From contig QVRM01005976.1 of assembly GCA_003439945.1 (NCBI GenBank), positions 1,171,001-1,235,000 of the forward strand: a stretch of DNA of 64,000 nucleotides, written 5' to 3'. Origin of the DNA: Dermanyssus gallinae. Taxonomy: Eukaryota; Arthropoda; Arachnida; Mesostigmata; Dermanyssidae. This document shows, in pieces, positions 12,401 through 24,371 of this stretch (positions within the stretch are counted from its first letter, which is position 1; each line of letters opens with the position of its first letter). The position numbers and the translations under genes were made by a program. The notes beneath the pieces are model-generated. The model saw only the letters and a program-made list of their open reading frames with translations. It did no database searches and was not told the origin of the DNA.

Positions 12401-12717
12401 AAATAAGCTTGAGCTTCAGGTCGTTGGTGGTTTTGGGTTTTCCCTGTCGCAGCGGGCGCCACTGCGATACGTTGTTGTGCTCTGTCAGATTCCCCAGCTA
12501 ACGATAATTTTTGTTGATCTTATTCGACACGAATAGCCAAAATCGGCGCCTCCGTTGCGGTACGAGAGGGAGAGCTTCTACCGACCCGGACTGCGGTTAG
12601 GTCTATGCGTTCCGTCGATCTGCTCGGAGCAGGAAATGAACAACATTGTTTCAAAGGGTACGTAGTCATTGTCTTTACTTAAATCTTTGTATATAAATAC
12701 TTAATTAGCATTGCATA

Positions 12718-12759
<42 letters not shown>

Positions 12760-13444
12760 ATTTGAGGAAAGTAATACACGTATAGTTAAATTATATCGCT
12801 TGCGATTGTTATGACCAGTACGCTCATACTAAGACACATTTAATTTGATTGATTCATTAACATTAACATATTTATTTATATAAAGAAAATCTGAATTTGG
12901 ATTTGTCTCACGTGATTTTTATTGTAATTATTATACGTGTAAGAAATTATAAAGTTCATGTAACTGTTAGGCTAATAATTGCATTAGTCATCATTGCTAT
13001 ATATTGTAGCCACCCTTTTGGCGTTTGAAGAGTGTGGCTCTATACTGGATTTTTACTAATTCGCGGTGTTTACCAAAACAGTTGCTGCGCGTTATGAACT
13101 CTACGCCGATATCTCGTCGTGTCATACCACCGAAGAGGACGAACTTAAAGACCCCGTCTACTACGTGGCAATGTAAGTACCTATTTTATGCCAAACAAAT
13201 TACAGGTATACTGCCGTTAAACTGAATGTGCAAATGTTTGCTTTCGTTTATTTGCTATGCTTGCGTGTGTGATATATAACACATTTCACTCACACATAGA
13301 ACGAATATTTTTTGACGACCTGATAAGTTCTTGTTCTCCAGAGAGTGGAAGAATACCAGTACAAAGTAGTTTCAAATTGTCTGTAGTAGTCTAATTTTGC
13401 TCTTCTAATTTAAAGAAAGCGCGCAAAATATCAGTTCATTTTAG

Positions 13445-13497
<53 letters not shown>

Positions 13498-15492
13498 TTG
13501 CGCTTGTGTATATTGATGTGTTTAAAATCAAGCAAGAAGCAAATATGTTTATTGAAAAACACTGAAAAGTTATATGCATGTATTTAAATCTACAACGTAT
13601 GAATGTTCGCTCTCTTTCAGCTTTGTACCGAGCCTTCTCATATTTGTGATGACCGTGTCAACGCTACTGGACATCAACGGATTTAATTGTGAGCACTATA
13701 TTCAACGTGAGCACTAACTGCTCAATAAGTCAGTATTTTAATTGAGCTCCTGTTTTGGGCTGCTCACATTTTGAGGAAAGTTTGCTACAATTTTGCAGAT
13801 TGCATTGCGTATCGGGTCGGAAAAACTCGGCACGTAATTTGCGTGAAGTAATCATAAAAAAAGCCAAGTAGGTCAATGGATGAAGACAAACCTTATATCG
13901 AAGCCTAGAAGTACAACTAAGTGCGGCCTAATATACTTTCATATCAGATTGGCTTACCGTTGCTAGCGTAGCCACGTGTCTGATTCGTGGGTGAATTTCT
14001 GGCTAGACTTTAGAGAAATATTGGCAAGCTCTCATTAAATTACGTGCATAATTAAAATGCATAATCTCCTTGGCACGCGTAGCAATAATAACTTAAATGA
14101 CAGCTGGCATAAAATGTAATCACGTGCTATCTTCACCGCAAACAGTATGGAATAGGGCATCTCCGAGAGTGCGGCAGTCAGAGTGTCGTGGTCTACGGAA
14201 CTAGTGCACAAGTTGACGGTTGACATTTTTTTTTTTTGTAGATTTCCCGTAAGGCAATTGCCCGTGTACGGATTTTTCATGTCATGGCTAAGTTTACTCC
14301 ACTCCGGCATTTACCTTGTCTAAATTGAAAACCATGCAAACCAATTTAAGAGTGGCCGGTCTGGGTCTCGAACCCAGTCCTCCCCTCCAGACATTTACTG
14401 GGGGTGTCGCCGGTTCGATGCCTTATGTTGATCGAATTCTCATAGAGCGTCTTGGTCATTGAGAATAGATGGTAAACCGTACCGCTGCAAGTCAACGGTT
14501 GTACTGCAACAAGAACGGTTAGGAACGCCCTAGATATGTCAACATTTGTGCTTATGCTGCCGCTCTAAGCGTGCTTACTCTAAAGGGTGACATGTGTATT
14601 TAGGTATGCATGTCAAGCGTATATATATATATATATATATATATACGCTTGTACATAGTTTATATATAATACTAACAGCAACCATTTTTTTCATGATTGC
14701 AACAGCGCTGTCCTTGGTGAAGGTGTTTAGTGCAATGCGCAATAGCGCTCAACTGGTGGCCGTTCCGCAAAACAATCTCACGTTCCTGCACGGACTTAAG
14801 GCAATTCTCGCCTACTGGATCGTATTGGGTCACTGCTACCTGCTCGTTGATCCACACGCCATATGTAAGTAGCTGGAGCAGAGTCATCGTCATGCGTCTT
14901 TCTTTCTGGGGATGTTACCCCCCCCCCCCCTAGCTAGATGTGCGCAAAAATACCGCAGCAGCAGACAAAAGCTATCAATTACATACAGATTGAGTTAGTG
15001 ACACGCGGAAAACGACCGCAAGACTAACGATGTTACAGCGATGACACCGTCGACACACAAACAGTAACTCTGGTGATGGCAATGGCGGGGGTGGTGGCAG
15101 GGGTGGTTGTTGTTGTTGGGAGGCTTCACATTGTGGGGCACTACGCACATCTTGCAGGCTGAAGGATAAACTACGAGTGGGCAGGTAATGCGTCACGTAG
15201 ATGGAACGAAAGTCGCTCACGGCACATCGTGTTGCAACGAAGTTTGCCCGTTACCCATGGTTGCGTGGTTGTAGCCTATTCAGTCAGTCTCCTTACAGTG
15301 CGACTATGTGTCAGTCATATAGTCCACGCCAGTCGGCGCACCACTGTCATGATATAAAAGTATCTATTAGACGCGATACCACCGTAACTGAGGCACTAGA
15401 GAGAGAGCTATACGTACAAACAATGGAAAGAAACGTCCGCAGACGAATGACCACATATATATATATATACCGAAAAGTTAAACATATATTGC

Positions 15493-15538
<46 letters not shown>

Positions 15539-15857
15539 GTGCGTATATATAAACATTGCACGTATATTTGCATACAATATTCCGCCCGTTCAGTCGTCCG
15601 TGCCGAAAACGTTTAGCCAACTGTCGGCATGCATTTGTGACACAATGCGATATTGCCGCATATAATATGCTGTTACTGAATATACGTATATGCTTAATGA
15701 TAACGTAGCCTAGCGGCGACTGGATATGTTGCAGAGATAATCCCATACATCCTCCATGCACTGGCCAAACTAAAAAGGCTGCCGATAAACTGCGTTGCAC
15801 CTTCGGCTGACAGTGTAGATACACAGTGGACGCTAACTAAATATTACTTTAATTACA

Positions 15858-15894
<37 letters not shown>

Positions 15895-15919
15895 CTAACT
15901 AAATATTAATTTAATTACA

Positions 15920-15962
<43 letters not shown>

Positions 15963-16332
15963 GCAAAGCGAGTAAACATACATTAATATATAGTATGCAC
16001 TTGTCGTAGAGAGAAATGAAATGTTGTCGGTTATTCGTCCAAACGTCTCGGCAATGTACTGCCGAAGAGATACGGTCTGGCGGCGGGCATGCACGCATCT
16101 ACAGCCCACCTGTAGCAATCTAGGAGATCCAGCAGAAACGCATGCATTTCGTTTGCAATAGAGCTCGGAATAAAATTAAAATTTTAAATTGTTGTCACCG
16201 CGGCAGTTAGTGCTGTCTATATATTGAACTGTCTGTCTTGCCGCTCTAGTGAGCGTAGCAGCTTGAGTTTCTTACGATACATTCTGGACTCCTCTTCGGT
16301 GTCTCAAATACGACTATTCTCCAAGTCGATTG

Positions 16333-16375
<43 letters not shown>

Positions 16376-16653
16376 CATACGTGTTGAGCCCGGTAGCGTG
16401 GTGCATTCGCCTGCGCCTCGCGACATATATAGGTACGAGAGATGTCACTTGCTATTGGCTCAAATCCAGTTCAGTACTAGGGCGATAAGAAATGTCTGTA
16501 TTGTGATGGGGATAAAAAATGTTTGTATTGTGATGCATCGACTGCACTCGGGCAAGAAGGAGGCATGGTTTAGTGTGACGTTACAGGCAAACGTAATATT
16601 ATTATTTGCTATTAAACATTGAACTAATGGACTCGCATGAATGAATGTCATAA

Positions 16654-16705
<52 letters not shown>

Positions 16706-17796
16706 ATTAGACAACATCTATTTCATGGGCAACCATGTTAGTATTTATTTTTGTTGTCTTATCTCCACGTAGAAATATGCCTCTTTATGTTTTGGCACAG
16801 GTGAAACTCTAAGCAGGCGTTGATGGTAGGCCTGAATAACTTTTTGCAGCATTTGATTTGAAGGTTACCTTAAACGAGGGAATTCCAGATAATACGCTTT
16901 ATACCTCTAGGTCAGATATCATCTGATAGAATTGTTGTAACTTTCGTCATTGCTCCTCTGATTCATTTCTGGTTCCTTATTTCTCTACATCGCTGTTCTC
17001 GTTTTGATTTGTTTCGATGTTGTTATTATAATTGTATTTCTATCTGACACTATTACTTGGAACGTACTTTACAGGGTAGCGGTGGCGGCAGCGGTTGTTA
17101 ATATTTGTTATCTGATTTCCCCTTTTTTACTCATATACGCATAATAGTAATTCTTTCCCCAAAGCTGTTGCCAACGTGATCTTGCAGGCAATATGAAATT
17201 CGTACGACAGTTACGGTGTGATTTCAGTATTTTAATTATTGTCATATTTTCTGTTCTGTCTTTCAGTTACTGTGAAGGAGGCTCTGGATGTGCCAAAAAC
17301 GCTGTTTTTCCAAATAGCAGCTACCGGAGCCTTTCTGGGCGTGACAGTCTTCTTCGTTTCGACGTAAGACGCTCCTAGAAAAGAGAAAATAAGAACCACA
17401 CAGCTTTAAATATGACCCGCATTGTAATTTGTTGGTGCGGTTAAAATTGAAAAATATATTATTATTAGTTATTTATCAGCTTAGTGCCCGGTACACACAC
17501 GTCTTCAGAACGAAAAACAACTGTTATGAGAGTATATGATGCCACTGTTACTACCACTACCATGAGTTGAATGTAACTAAGTAAATGCGGTGTGCACATG
17601 TGAACAAGAATGATCAGCGTGAAAGCTCATCTCTGTATTAGCCGCATTGTCTGTCGACGATAGAACTCTGCCCGTCTCGACAAATATGTCTGCTCTCTTC
17701 AAAGGACTTCCTTAACCCTAATCATTCGATGCGCTGTTATATATCCTACCGTGTATAGCGATGCAAATATGAATGTATGTTTTCTTAAAAAAGATT

Positions 17797-17827
<31 letters not shown>

Positions 17828-19348
17828 GTGTCTCTGTAGTGCTAACTTTGTAAACTGTTACTGCGTTTTCAGTGGCTTCATAGTGACGTATTCCTACCTG
17901 TGCAAAAATGATCCGACTCCGCCGGTCCGCTACTATTTTATATCAATTTTCCGCCGGTAAGTATCAACGTTCGTCGCATCTGTGCTTTGTTTGCATCTAT
18001 TGCAATCTGCTAAACACATATTATATATGCATTTATAAGTATGTATAATACATAAACACCTATACGGTTAGCTAAGCCAATATATATATACATATAATTT
18101 ACTTTGACGATATATATAGAGATCAGTCCGAGAGTCAGTTCAAGCGGTAATATGGTGACCGTCCTTGGAAATATACATATATACATTTATATACATGCGT
18201 TTGCCTGCCCGGCCCTTGCGAAGAGATCACTGCACTGCCTGTCTCGAATAATATGCCGAGAAAACTCTATAAGTGTCAATGGTATTTGAACTGAACAGGT
18301 ACTACCGGCTGATCGTTCCCGCCTTCGTGGTGATGGTGGCAGCTTTGGCGTTGCCGTATATCGTGCAAGGCCCGCTGACGGACGCCCACTTCCGACTGTT
18401 CACTAACTGCAAGGACAGCTGGTATAAGGTGCCGCTAGAGATTGTCAATGCGGACGAACTCCACCACATGGTATGTAGCTAGTATTCAGATTTAATCGGA
18501 GCGCGTATTTGTTGCGTTACGACCTCGACCGACACTTTTCGTTTATCTCTGGTATCGCAAATCATTCGTATCGGGGGATCGTAAGATTGTAGGTCATCAT
18601 CGCATAGGCAGTCGCAGTCACCCATCGAATTTCTCATCTCCAATCTTGAAGAAATCTCGAACGAGAGTCCTTTAGGCGCTAGGACATGATGGTGATTATC
18701 ATTGCTAGTATTAACGGAATTGACCCCTTCACACCGTAGTTGGCGTGGCCCTATAACAGCTTGGACATGTTTTCTTGCTGCGGTTGACGTTTTCAGTGTC
18801 TGTCGCATTACTGGTACATCTCAGTTGATTACCAAATCATCCTCGTTCTCTTCCCCGTGATCATCCTGTACAAGAAGTGAGTGCCTGCTATATATTGTTA
18901 CGCTCGACTATAACTATAGCTCGACTGGTGCAACGACGTCGTCCATCCAACGTACGTCACCGTACACTTGGCCAAGTACATGTGTATGATCGTTTTGTTT
19001 GTCCTTGTCGTTATAGCTACCCACGCGGGATGACGGCCCTGATCGTTGCACTGTTCTTCGCCAGCGGAATTGTGATCGCGGCCACGACGTATCTGTTGCG
19101 ACTCGTCCCCTTTATGGGCTACCAGGCCGACCAAAAGTAGGCACTGCAACAATTCGAACTCACAATTGATAGCGTACATACATACCAGCGTCCAGTTTTT
19201 GTTTGTACACGTACATACACAAGTTATTGTACGAAGTATACGAGAGCAACAGTAGTGGTCCAAAGGACTTACTTTTGGACATTCTTATGATGTAATCTCC
19301 ATCCACACACAAATGTTAGCGTACTCAAAGTATCTAGATTGTGTACCG

Positions 19349-19387
<39 letters not shown>

Positions 19388-19778
19388 TTGTTTGGAGTGA
19401 TATATAGTGATGTAAGAACGTGTGCACGGTCTGCTCGGAGCATAAGGTCCATACTTGGGCTGGGTAGTTCTCGTAATGAAAACATTTACATTATATGCGT
19501 CTATGTTAATATACATATGGATGGATTGTTTTGGGTTTTTTATTGAGTACATATAAGTATGGACGCACATTTAATAAATATATATATATATAGAGGTTTA
19601 TTATTCGCTTGGCATGGACATCTAAATTCACATGTCACCCTTTTACATCAAGAGCGCATTGAACGGCAGCATGAATGATCATTCTGAGATATCTAGGGTT
19701 TCCCCAACGGCTCTTGTAGCATCACAATCGCTGACTCTCAGCGGAATAGTTTATCTTCGTTTCTCAATGGACATCGTT

Positions 19779-19827
<49 letters not shown>

Positions 19828-20156
19828 GGGCGACACTTGTGATGTAGTGATTCTGAGAGACATAATTATTCTAACGTTATCTATGTTATTGTTACTGTCG
19901 TGATTTGTTCTACCATTGTCATCGTTGTGGTCGTCGTCTGGCGGGCGTAGCGAGCTGATTCGTGTGTCGAAGTACGTCTACTTTTTGCCGTCTACTCATA
20001 TTGGGTCGGTAGCACTCGGCATTCTTACAGGCTACTTGGTTCATAAGCGTCGCGACATGCGGATACCTCCGGTAAGTTTTTGCTGCTTAAGCTACTCTCC
20101 CTTTGATCTTCTCCTGCGGCATATCTTTCGTTCTTTGCCAGCGTATATATATATAT

Positions 20157-20197
<41 letters not shown>

Positions 20198-22994
20198 ATT
20201 AAGGTTCAAGTTGTTTGTAAACCGCCTTTGACTTTTCAACATTTCCGTACAATCCTGTTTAGTGTGATATATATAAGAGTTTTATTTACCATTCCTTGTG
20301 GCATATCTTTTGAATCAGATGCGCTCGCTGTGTAGTATGTCATACAGCGTGCTGCTGGCTTCGTTGATGTAACGGCTTAAACACATTCATCAGACTTTCA
20401 AAAATTTGTCGCTTTGCGTCTCCGCAAAAACGGTGTTCACAAATAATTGTGGCAAAGGGCATGCCGGAGGCTAATTGGTATTCGAGCCTCTATCCGTGTC
20501 ATGTAGACAGTTGGAGTGGTCACGCACCGTCTAATGCGTTTTGATGGTTACTACGGTTTACAGTACCTGAACCGCTTTGTGTGGGTTCTGACCCTCGGGA
20601 CGTCGCTGGTCATCAACCTGTTGCCAGTGATCTGGTATCGACAATACGATATTCCGCGATGGGGAGACGCCCTTTACGGTGGATTCCATCGGCATGTGTA
20701 CGCGATCTCGGCTGCGTGGCTTATATTTGCCTGTTCGACTGGCAACGCAAGTAAGTACTTCATTATTTAACTCATTACTTATTTGTAGTTGCCAATAGGC
20801 TTCATTATTTAACTCATTACTTATTTGTAGTTATTAATAGGCTTCATTATTTAATTATGTTAATATAACCCTATCGTCATGTATTCGTATCCGTATATCG
20901 TACATCCGGGCCATCGATGTTTGTTGCTCCATGTACGGTTCTTACTTTAAGCTTCGACGCAGACAAACGGGTCATATATTCGAGATTTCCGATCGTACAC
21001 GTGGAAAGATTTTATATACGTGTATACTTATGTGCACTGGATCATTAGGATCCAAATTAGTCTCCAGTCTTTCTCTAATATAAAGTAGAGTACCGGTGCT
21101 ACCGGGGTACACCTACCTAAAGTGCGTTCGGAAATGAGAGTACTATGCCGTTGCTGTCTCTATAACGAGGCCGTGCATTAGCTAAATACTTGGCCAGGTC
21201 GACACACATGTGTTCAGTGCGTTTAGAAAAGCTTCTTTAAGGAAAAGAGCCTGTTCTCCAACATCAAATTGTTTCCTCAAAAAGCCCACGCTAGAAACGT
21301 TTAGAATTATATTAACTAAGTCCGCATTATGCACTTTGCATTTAATCTCTCTCCTTCTAAAATAAAAAAACGCACGTTTTTATACAAGCGCTATTTGAGA
21401 AATTAAGTGACCTGTCTAGGCCCTTGAAACAATACCCATTAACCCAATTGGCTCCAGTAAGGGTATTCATTTTAATCCGTTTAATGTGTTGGTTTCTCTA
21501 TTTCAGCTCATCCGCAAACATATTAAAAAATCAGCAGACTATTTGTTTAACTTATCACTTTTCAGTCATTTTTTTTCATTTCACATTTCACACACACATC
21601 ACGAAATTAAACGAATACTATTTTATCTTTTCAGAAACGTTGTCAACATTACTGTCAAGCGCACCTCTCGTCATTCTAGGCAAACTCTCATATGGGGTTT
21701 ATCTAGTCCATTATCCCATGCTTATCTACTTCCTTGGAGTCAACGCTACAGGTCAACAGTTGCTTCATAGTCGAATGGTTCGTACATTGCTAGCATTGTT
21801 TGCCTGCGTCTTTCTAAGTGTGCATCTGAGTTGTTATGCATATCTAGGCATGTATGTGTATATGTAAGATATTTTAACGAATTTTTAGTACAGCAACAAC
21901 AACGACGGGGGCGCCTTCTTTTCTGCAGATGCCCGAGATTGTTCTTGTGCTACTGTCTGTCTGTATGTATGCTGTATGTGTTTCTTTTAGCCATTATACG
22001 CTCCTGCTGTCTCGCAGAGTCTTGTTTTTCTCCCTATCTGTTTGCCTAACGGGCTCAGACATGCCCGTTCTTAATTCTTTCTATCCGCTCGTTTATTCTT
22101 GATTGCATTGATGCCGGCTTAAGATCATCCCTCATCCTCCTGTGCCAGTGTGACCTGTAGTGCTATTTTCGGGTATACGAACTGCAGTAGATCGGTCGCT
22201 CACTTCTCCTTCTTCTCTCGTAGGCAAACGTTCTCCTCTGTGTCACAAATGTAACGATTGTGTACCTCAAACCCGTACAGCCTACGTCTGTTGATACGTT
22301 CGCTTAGAATATCTTACATTAGATTATATATTATACGTTAAAAAAAGATCTGAGACTGAGCAAGCGCATAATTAACGCCCTTAGAGAAGTCGATTACACC
22401 CTACTTTTCATTCTTGCGATACTGTGGTCGTGCCAAACACGTTCGCACCCGTTCATGCCTTCCTGTGACCCCATCTTCCACTACAGTAGTAACGTAATAA
22501 GCGCATTACGATATATGGCTGATGCCAATCGAAGCGCGATAACAATACCAATGACACCAACACGGGTGGCCATTCGACGTACGAGCTACGGTAGCTAATT
22601 TGACAATCAATTCGTGTGACTCGTGTGTGACCCATTGTCGTTTGTGCTTATGTGAAACGCGCAGGTTCGGGACTCGTTGGGCATCTACTGTCTGAGCTTA
22701 GGTGTCGCCTACGTGGTGCACCTATGCATCGAGGCGCCGGTGATCGCCGGCGATGCAATGTTCTTCAGACGTCCGCGCCACACGAAGAATGGGACGACCG
22801 CCGTTGCCGCCTCTCCCGCCGGCGTGGGTTCCAACAAGATGACCGTCATCGAGAGCGCAGCGGACGAAGCCAACCACCAGCACACCCCCGCCATCATGGA
22901 GAAGGCCCTCAACAGCGCCGACTCGAAAGATAGTAACGGGCTCAAGTCTATCGTGCTCGGCCCTGTCAGCCTGAGGAACATCTACAAACTCTAG
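7583..22994 (+). CDS. NRF-6-like multi-pass acyltransferase, 15 exons, complete
   Basis: Exons join to 2301 bp (766 aa plus stop): 7583-7886, 11480-11703, 12537-12657, 13082-13172, 13621-13688, 14706-14864, 17267-17363, 17873-17956, 18299-18470, 18797-18876, 19017-19136, 19951-20071, 20564-20750, 21635-21777, 22665-22994. Every junction is GT-AG and every phase agrees, which is strong evidence. The start is the first ATG after an in-frame TGA and has A at -3 and G at +4. A hydrophobic segment at about residues 22-45 is followed by a Cys-containing NRF domain (about 58-215, with ELWALKMLTASGLVPTGV) and then by a membrane acyltransferase-3 domain (about 250-690). That domain includes FLHGLKAILAYWIVLGHC, where H312 sits at the family's conserved histidine. 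The tail after about 690 is hydrophilic. The family (C. elegans nrf-6, many arthropod paralogues) is linked to lipid or xenobiotic transport; the substrate is not known here. Confidence 0.93.
9400..9515. repeat. (GTT)n/(GCT)n triplet tract in NRF-like intron 1
   Basis: A long run of GTT changing to GCT and mixed TTG/CTG. It gives poly-Val, poly-Ala or poly-Leu open frames that are not genes. Confidence 0.95.
11480..11703 (+). CDS. NRF-like gene exon 2
   Basis: The acceptor is TTTGCAG and the donor GAC|GTAAGT; phase 1 to phase 0. It encodes the NRF-domain core, including TSLGSYGQCLS and GRYCGLHV. The preceding intron is 3.6 kb. Confidence 0.92.
12537..12657 (+). CDS. NRF-like gene exon 3
   Basis: The acceptor is GAATAG and the donor G|GTACGT; phase 0 to phase 1. 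It encodes RPGLRLGLCVPSICSEQE, the family's Leu-Gly-x-Cys-x-Pro-Ser-x-Cys signature at the end of the NRF domain. Confidence 0.92.
12719..12757. repeat. (AT)n in NRF-like intron 3
   Basis: A pure AT run of about 38 bp, 60 bases past the exon 3 donor. Confidence 0.95.
13082..13172 (+). CDS. NRF-like gene exon 4
   Basis: The acceptor is AACAG and the donor AT|GTAAGT; phase 1 to phase 2. It encodes a polar loop (SSCHTTEEDELKDPVYYVA) just before the first transmembrane segment of the acyltransferase part. Confidence 0.88.
13447..13495. repeat. (AT)n in NRF-like intron 4
   Basis: A pure AT run of about 48 bp. Confidence 0.95.
13621..13688 (+). CDS. NRF-like gene exon 5
   Basis: A 68-bp exon after the pyrimidine-rich acceptor TCTCTTTCAG, with donor T|GTGAGC. 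It encodes a single hydrophobic segment (FVPSLLIFVMTVSTLLD). It is too short to show as an ORF and was found from splice sites and phase. Confidence 0.85.
14226..14384 (-). mobile_element. tRNA-derived SINE, copy 2, head-truncated
   Basis: It is about 90% identical by eye to copy 1 from the A-tail (14226-14237) through the B box, then diverges at 14384. The A-box half of the tRNA head is missing. It lies in intron 5 of the NRF-like gene, antisense to the gene. Confidence 0.75.
14706..14864 (+). CDS. NRF-like gene exon 6, acyltransferase motif
   Basis: The acceptor is GCAACAG and the donor T|GTAAGT. It encodes the start of the acyltransferase-3 domain with FLHGLKAILAYWIVLGHC; H312 is the family's conserved histidine. 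Confidence 0.92.
15496..15533. repeat. (AT)n in NRF-like intron 6
   Basis: A pure AT run; a shorter run lies 30 bases upstream. Confidence 0.95.
15833..15959. repeat. Duplicated unit carrying an (AT)n core
   Basis: The flank CTAACTAAATATTA..TTAATTACACTT occurs twice, each followed by 30-40 bp of AT. The microsatellite was duplicated together with its flank, or slipped between the two. Confidence 0.85.
16386..16425 (+). repeat. Partial copy of the 42.5-kb tRNA-like repeat
   Basis: A stretch of about 40 bases, GAGCCCGGTAGCGTGGTGCA onward, matches the head of the repeat at 42440-42535, then diverges into (TA)n. It is in intron 6 of the NRF-like gene. Confidence 0.45.
16656..16703. repeat. (AT)n in NRF-like intron 6
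   Basis: A pure AT run of about 46 bp. Confidence 0.95.
17267..17363 (+). CDS. NRF-like gene exon 7
   Basis: The acceptor is TCTTTCAG and the donor AC|GTAAGA; phase 1 to phase 2. It encodes a membrane segment (FFQIAATGAFLGVTVFFVST). Confidence 0.88.
17873..17956 (+). CDS. NRF-like gene exon 8
   Basis: The acceptor is GTTTTCAG and the donor CG|GTAAGT; phase 2 to phase 2. It encodes GFIVTYSYLCKN and the start of the family's R-Y-x-R-L loop. Confidence 0.9.
18299..18470 (+). CDS. NRF-like gene exon 9
   Basis: The acceptor is GAACAG and the donor ATG|GTATGT. It encodes RYYRLIVPAFVVMVAALAL and the luminal NCKDSWYKVPLEIVN loop (N-C-x(3)-W), both typical of NRF-6 relatives. Confidence 0.92.
18797..18876 (+). 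CDS. NRF-like gene exon 10
   Basis: The acceptor is GTTTTCAG and the donor AA|GTGAGT. It encodes CLSHYWYISVDYQIILVLF, matching the conserved Cys-x(4)-Trp-Tyr-x(3)-Asp-x-Gln motif of the family. Confidence 0.93.
19017..19136 (+). CDS. NRF-like gene exon 11
   Basis: The acceptor is GTTATAG and the donor AA|GTAGGC; phase 2 to phase 2. It encodes a transmembrane helix beginning GMTALIVALFFASGIVIA. Confidence 0.9.
19782..19822. repeat. (AT)n in NRF-like intron 11
   Basis: A pure AT run of about 40 bp; another lies at 19354-19385 in the same intron. Confidence 0.95.
19951..20071 (+). CDS. NRF-like gene exon 12
   Basis: The acceptor is GGGCGTAG and the donor CCG|GTAAGT; phase 2 to phase 0. It encodes YFLPSTHIGSVALGILTGYL, the family's 'Y-x-x-P-x-x-R/H-I-G-x(4)-G-x-x-x-G-Y' motif. 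Confidence 0.92.
20143..20198. repeat. (AT)n followed by (CATATA)n
   Basis: The AT dinucleotide tract changes to a hexamer CATATA repeated about six times, in intron 12 of the NRF-like gene. Confidence 0.95.
20564..20750 (+). CDS. NRF-like gene exon 13
   Basis: The acceptor is GTTTACAG and the donor A|GTAAGT; phase 0 to phase 1. It encodes two membrane segments, ending in VYAISAAWLIFACSTGNA. A 42-bp tandem repeat begins directly after the donor. Confidence 0.92.
20758..20856. repeat. 42-bp tandem repeat, 2.3 copies
   Basis: The unit starts CTTCATTATTTAACTCATTA and begins seven bases past the exon 13 donor. The second copy differs by a few bases. Confidence 0.9.
21635..21777 (+). CDS. NRF-like gene exon 14
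   Basis: The acceptor is CTTTTCAG. The chosen donor ATG|GTTCGT is weak, but it is the site that keeps phase 0 with exon 15. It encodes APLVILGKLSYGVYLVHYP, the family's 'L-S-Y-x-x-Y-L-V-H' signature. Confidence 0.88.
22665..22994 (+). CDS. NRF-like gene exon 15, terminal
   Basis: The acceptor is GCGCAG and the stop TAG is at 22992-22994. It encodes the last membrane helix (SLGVAYVVHLCIEAPV) and then a hydrophilic tail of about 75 residues, probably cytoplasmic. Confidence 0.92.
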   Translation, partial: VRDSLGIYCLSLGVAYVVHLCIEAPVIAGDAMFFRRPRHTKNGTTAVAASPAGVGSNKMTVIESAADEANHQHTPAIMEKALNSADSKDSNGLKSIVLGPVSLRNIYKL

Positions 22995-23336
22995 CAGTGG
23001 TGTCGACCCTTCGAAAGGCTAAACCAGCCGAAACCTGATCAAACCGCCGTAGAGCATCGCAACCTAGTAGTGATTGCTCTCCGCACAGCGCTCGAATAGC
23101 GGTTGTTTGTTGTGTCTATGATAAGGATTATAAGTATTAATATAGTTAAAATTTGTGATTGTATTCAAATTTGCAAGTCTCTAGAAATATCGCTTTCGAC
23201 GCGCCGCACACTTAGTGTTATTATTATTTCTGTTGTTAGGATTACTTGACCTTGTGATTAGTACCACTTCTACCGTGACGACTACTATACTCGTTACTGT
23301 TATCTGTGCTAGTGAGAACAATGGACAGATGTTTTA

Positions 23337-23369
<33 letters not shown>

Positions 23370-24365
23370 TGCTCTCCTGCCGCTCCTGTCCTAGGTATCC
23401 GTAGAATTCTCAGCCCTGAGCCAATGGATGGCATCGGCGATTATGCGGTGCCATATCTCTGTATTGCCAAGTGCCAATTATCACAGCAGTTTTGTGGAAA
23501 TGTACTATTCCCTGTTACGGCGGTTGCACTTCAGTGTTCCCACTTCAGTGGCTCTACCCTTTACTGTCTCACAGAATGAGCCGTCTCTTTAAATTTCAAA
23601 CAGAACGCTACTATGCCCTGTGTACACTTGCACTGAGGCCTAGCGGCCGGGCTATAGACACTCCGAAATTATTTTTAAGTATTTCTCTAGCTGTAATATA
23701 TTTATTCCTGAGACAACTACTCTAATGATTCATGTCATCGTAACATTACGTGCAATCATCACCACAACCATCATCATCATCAGCAGCAGCAGTGGTAGAC
23801 GCAGCAGCGGGTAATGCCGCCAGTAGAGAGAGATTTTGACATGCAAATGGCGCAACATTAGTTGTACACATTCAAGTGACTTAAGCTGAGATCAATTTTA
23901 ATTCGTTTCGTTTGTGGGCCAACAAATCTCTTACCAGAGATCTTTGTGGCTTCATGCTTACGACTCAACGATTAACGAGGAGGGTTCTTGATGGTAGTGA
24001 TAGTGCACAGCCGTGGGCGTACCACATAAATGTATCATATGTCGAGCTGGTACGTCGTCGCTGAGTTGAGCTGCGTCTGAGCCTGGCGCTATTTCCTTAT
24101 GCCACCTAGGACACTGCCATCTCCGCACCACGTTGACATGAGTGCGCACAATTGTGTGTCGTCGGATAGCGCTCGTGTCTGGGCTAGGCATTTGTCACGA
24201 CCGCATACTTCTGCGGGCAAAAGTAGGGAACTAGTCGTGAGGTTTAGACACTGTGAGCAATTGTGGTTCACGTTGCGTTCCACCGTTGCCTAGCGTTTGT
24301 ATAAAGAGGACGGAAGAAACTGACGTTTCTCTCCGCAGTACTCGTTGAAACAGCACCATACTTGT

Positions 24366-24371
24366 AATAAA
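24366..24371 (+). terminator. Candidate poly(A) signal of the NRF-like gene
   Basis: An AATAAA hexamer lies 1.37 kb past the NRF-like stop codon and is followed within about 20 bases by a GT-rich stretch (GTGTTTTGTCT). Nearer AT-rich variants cannot be excluded. Confidence 0.4.
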
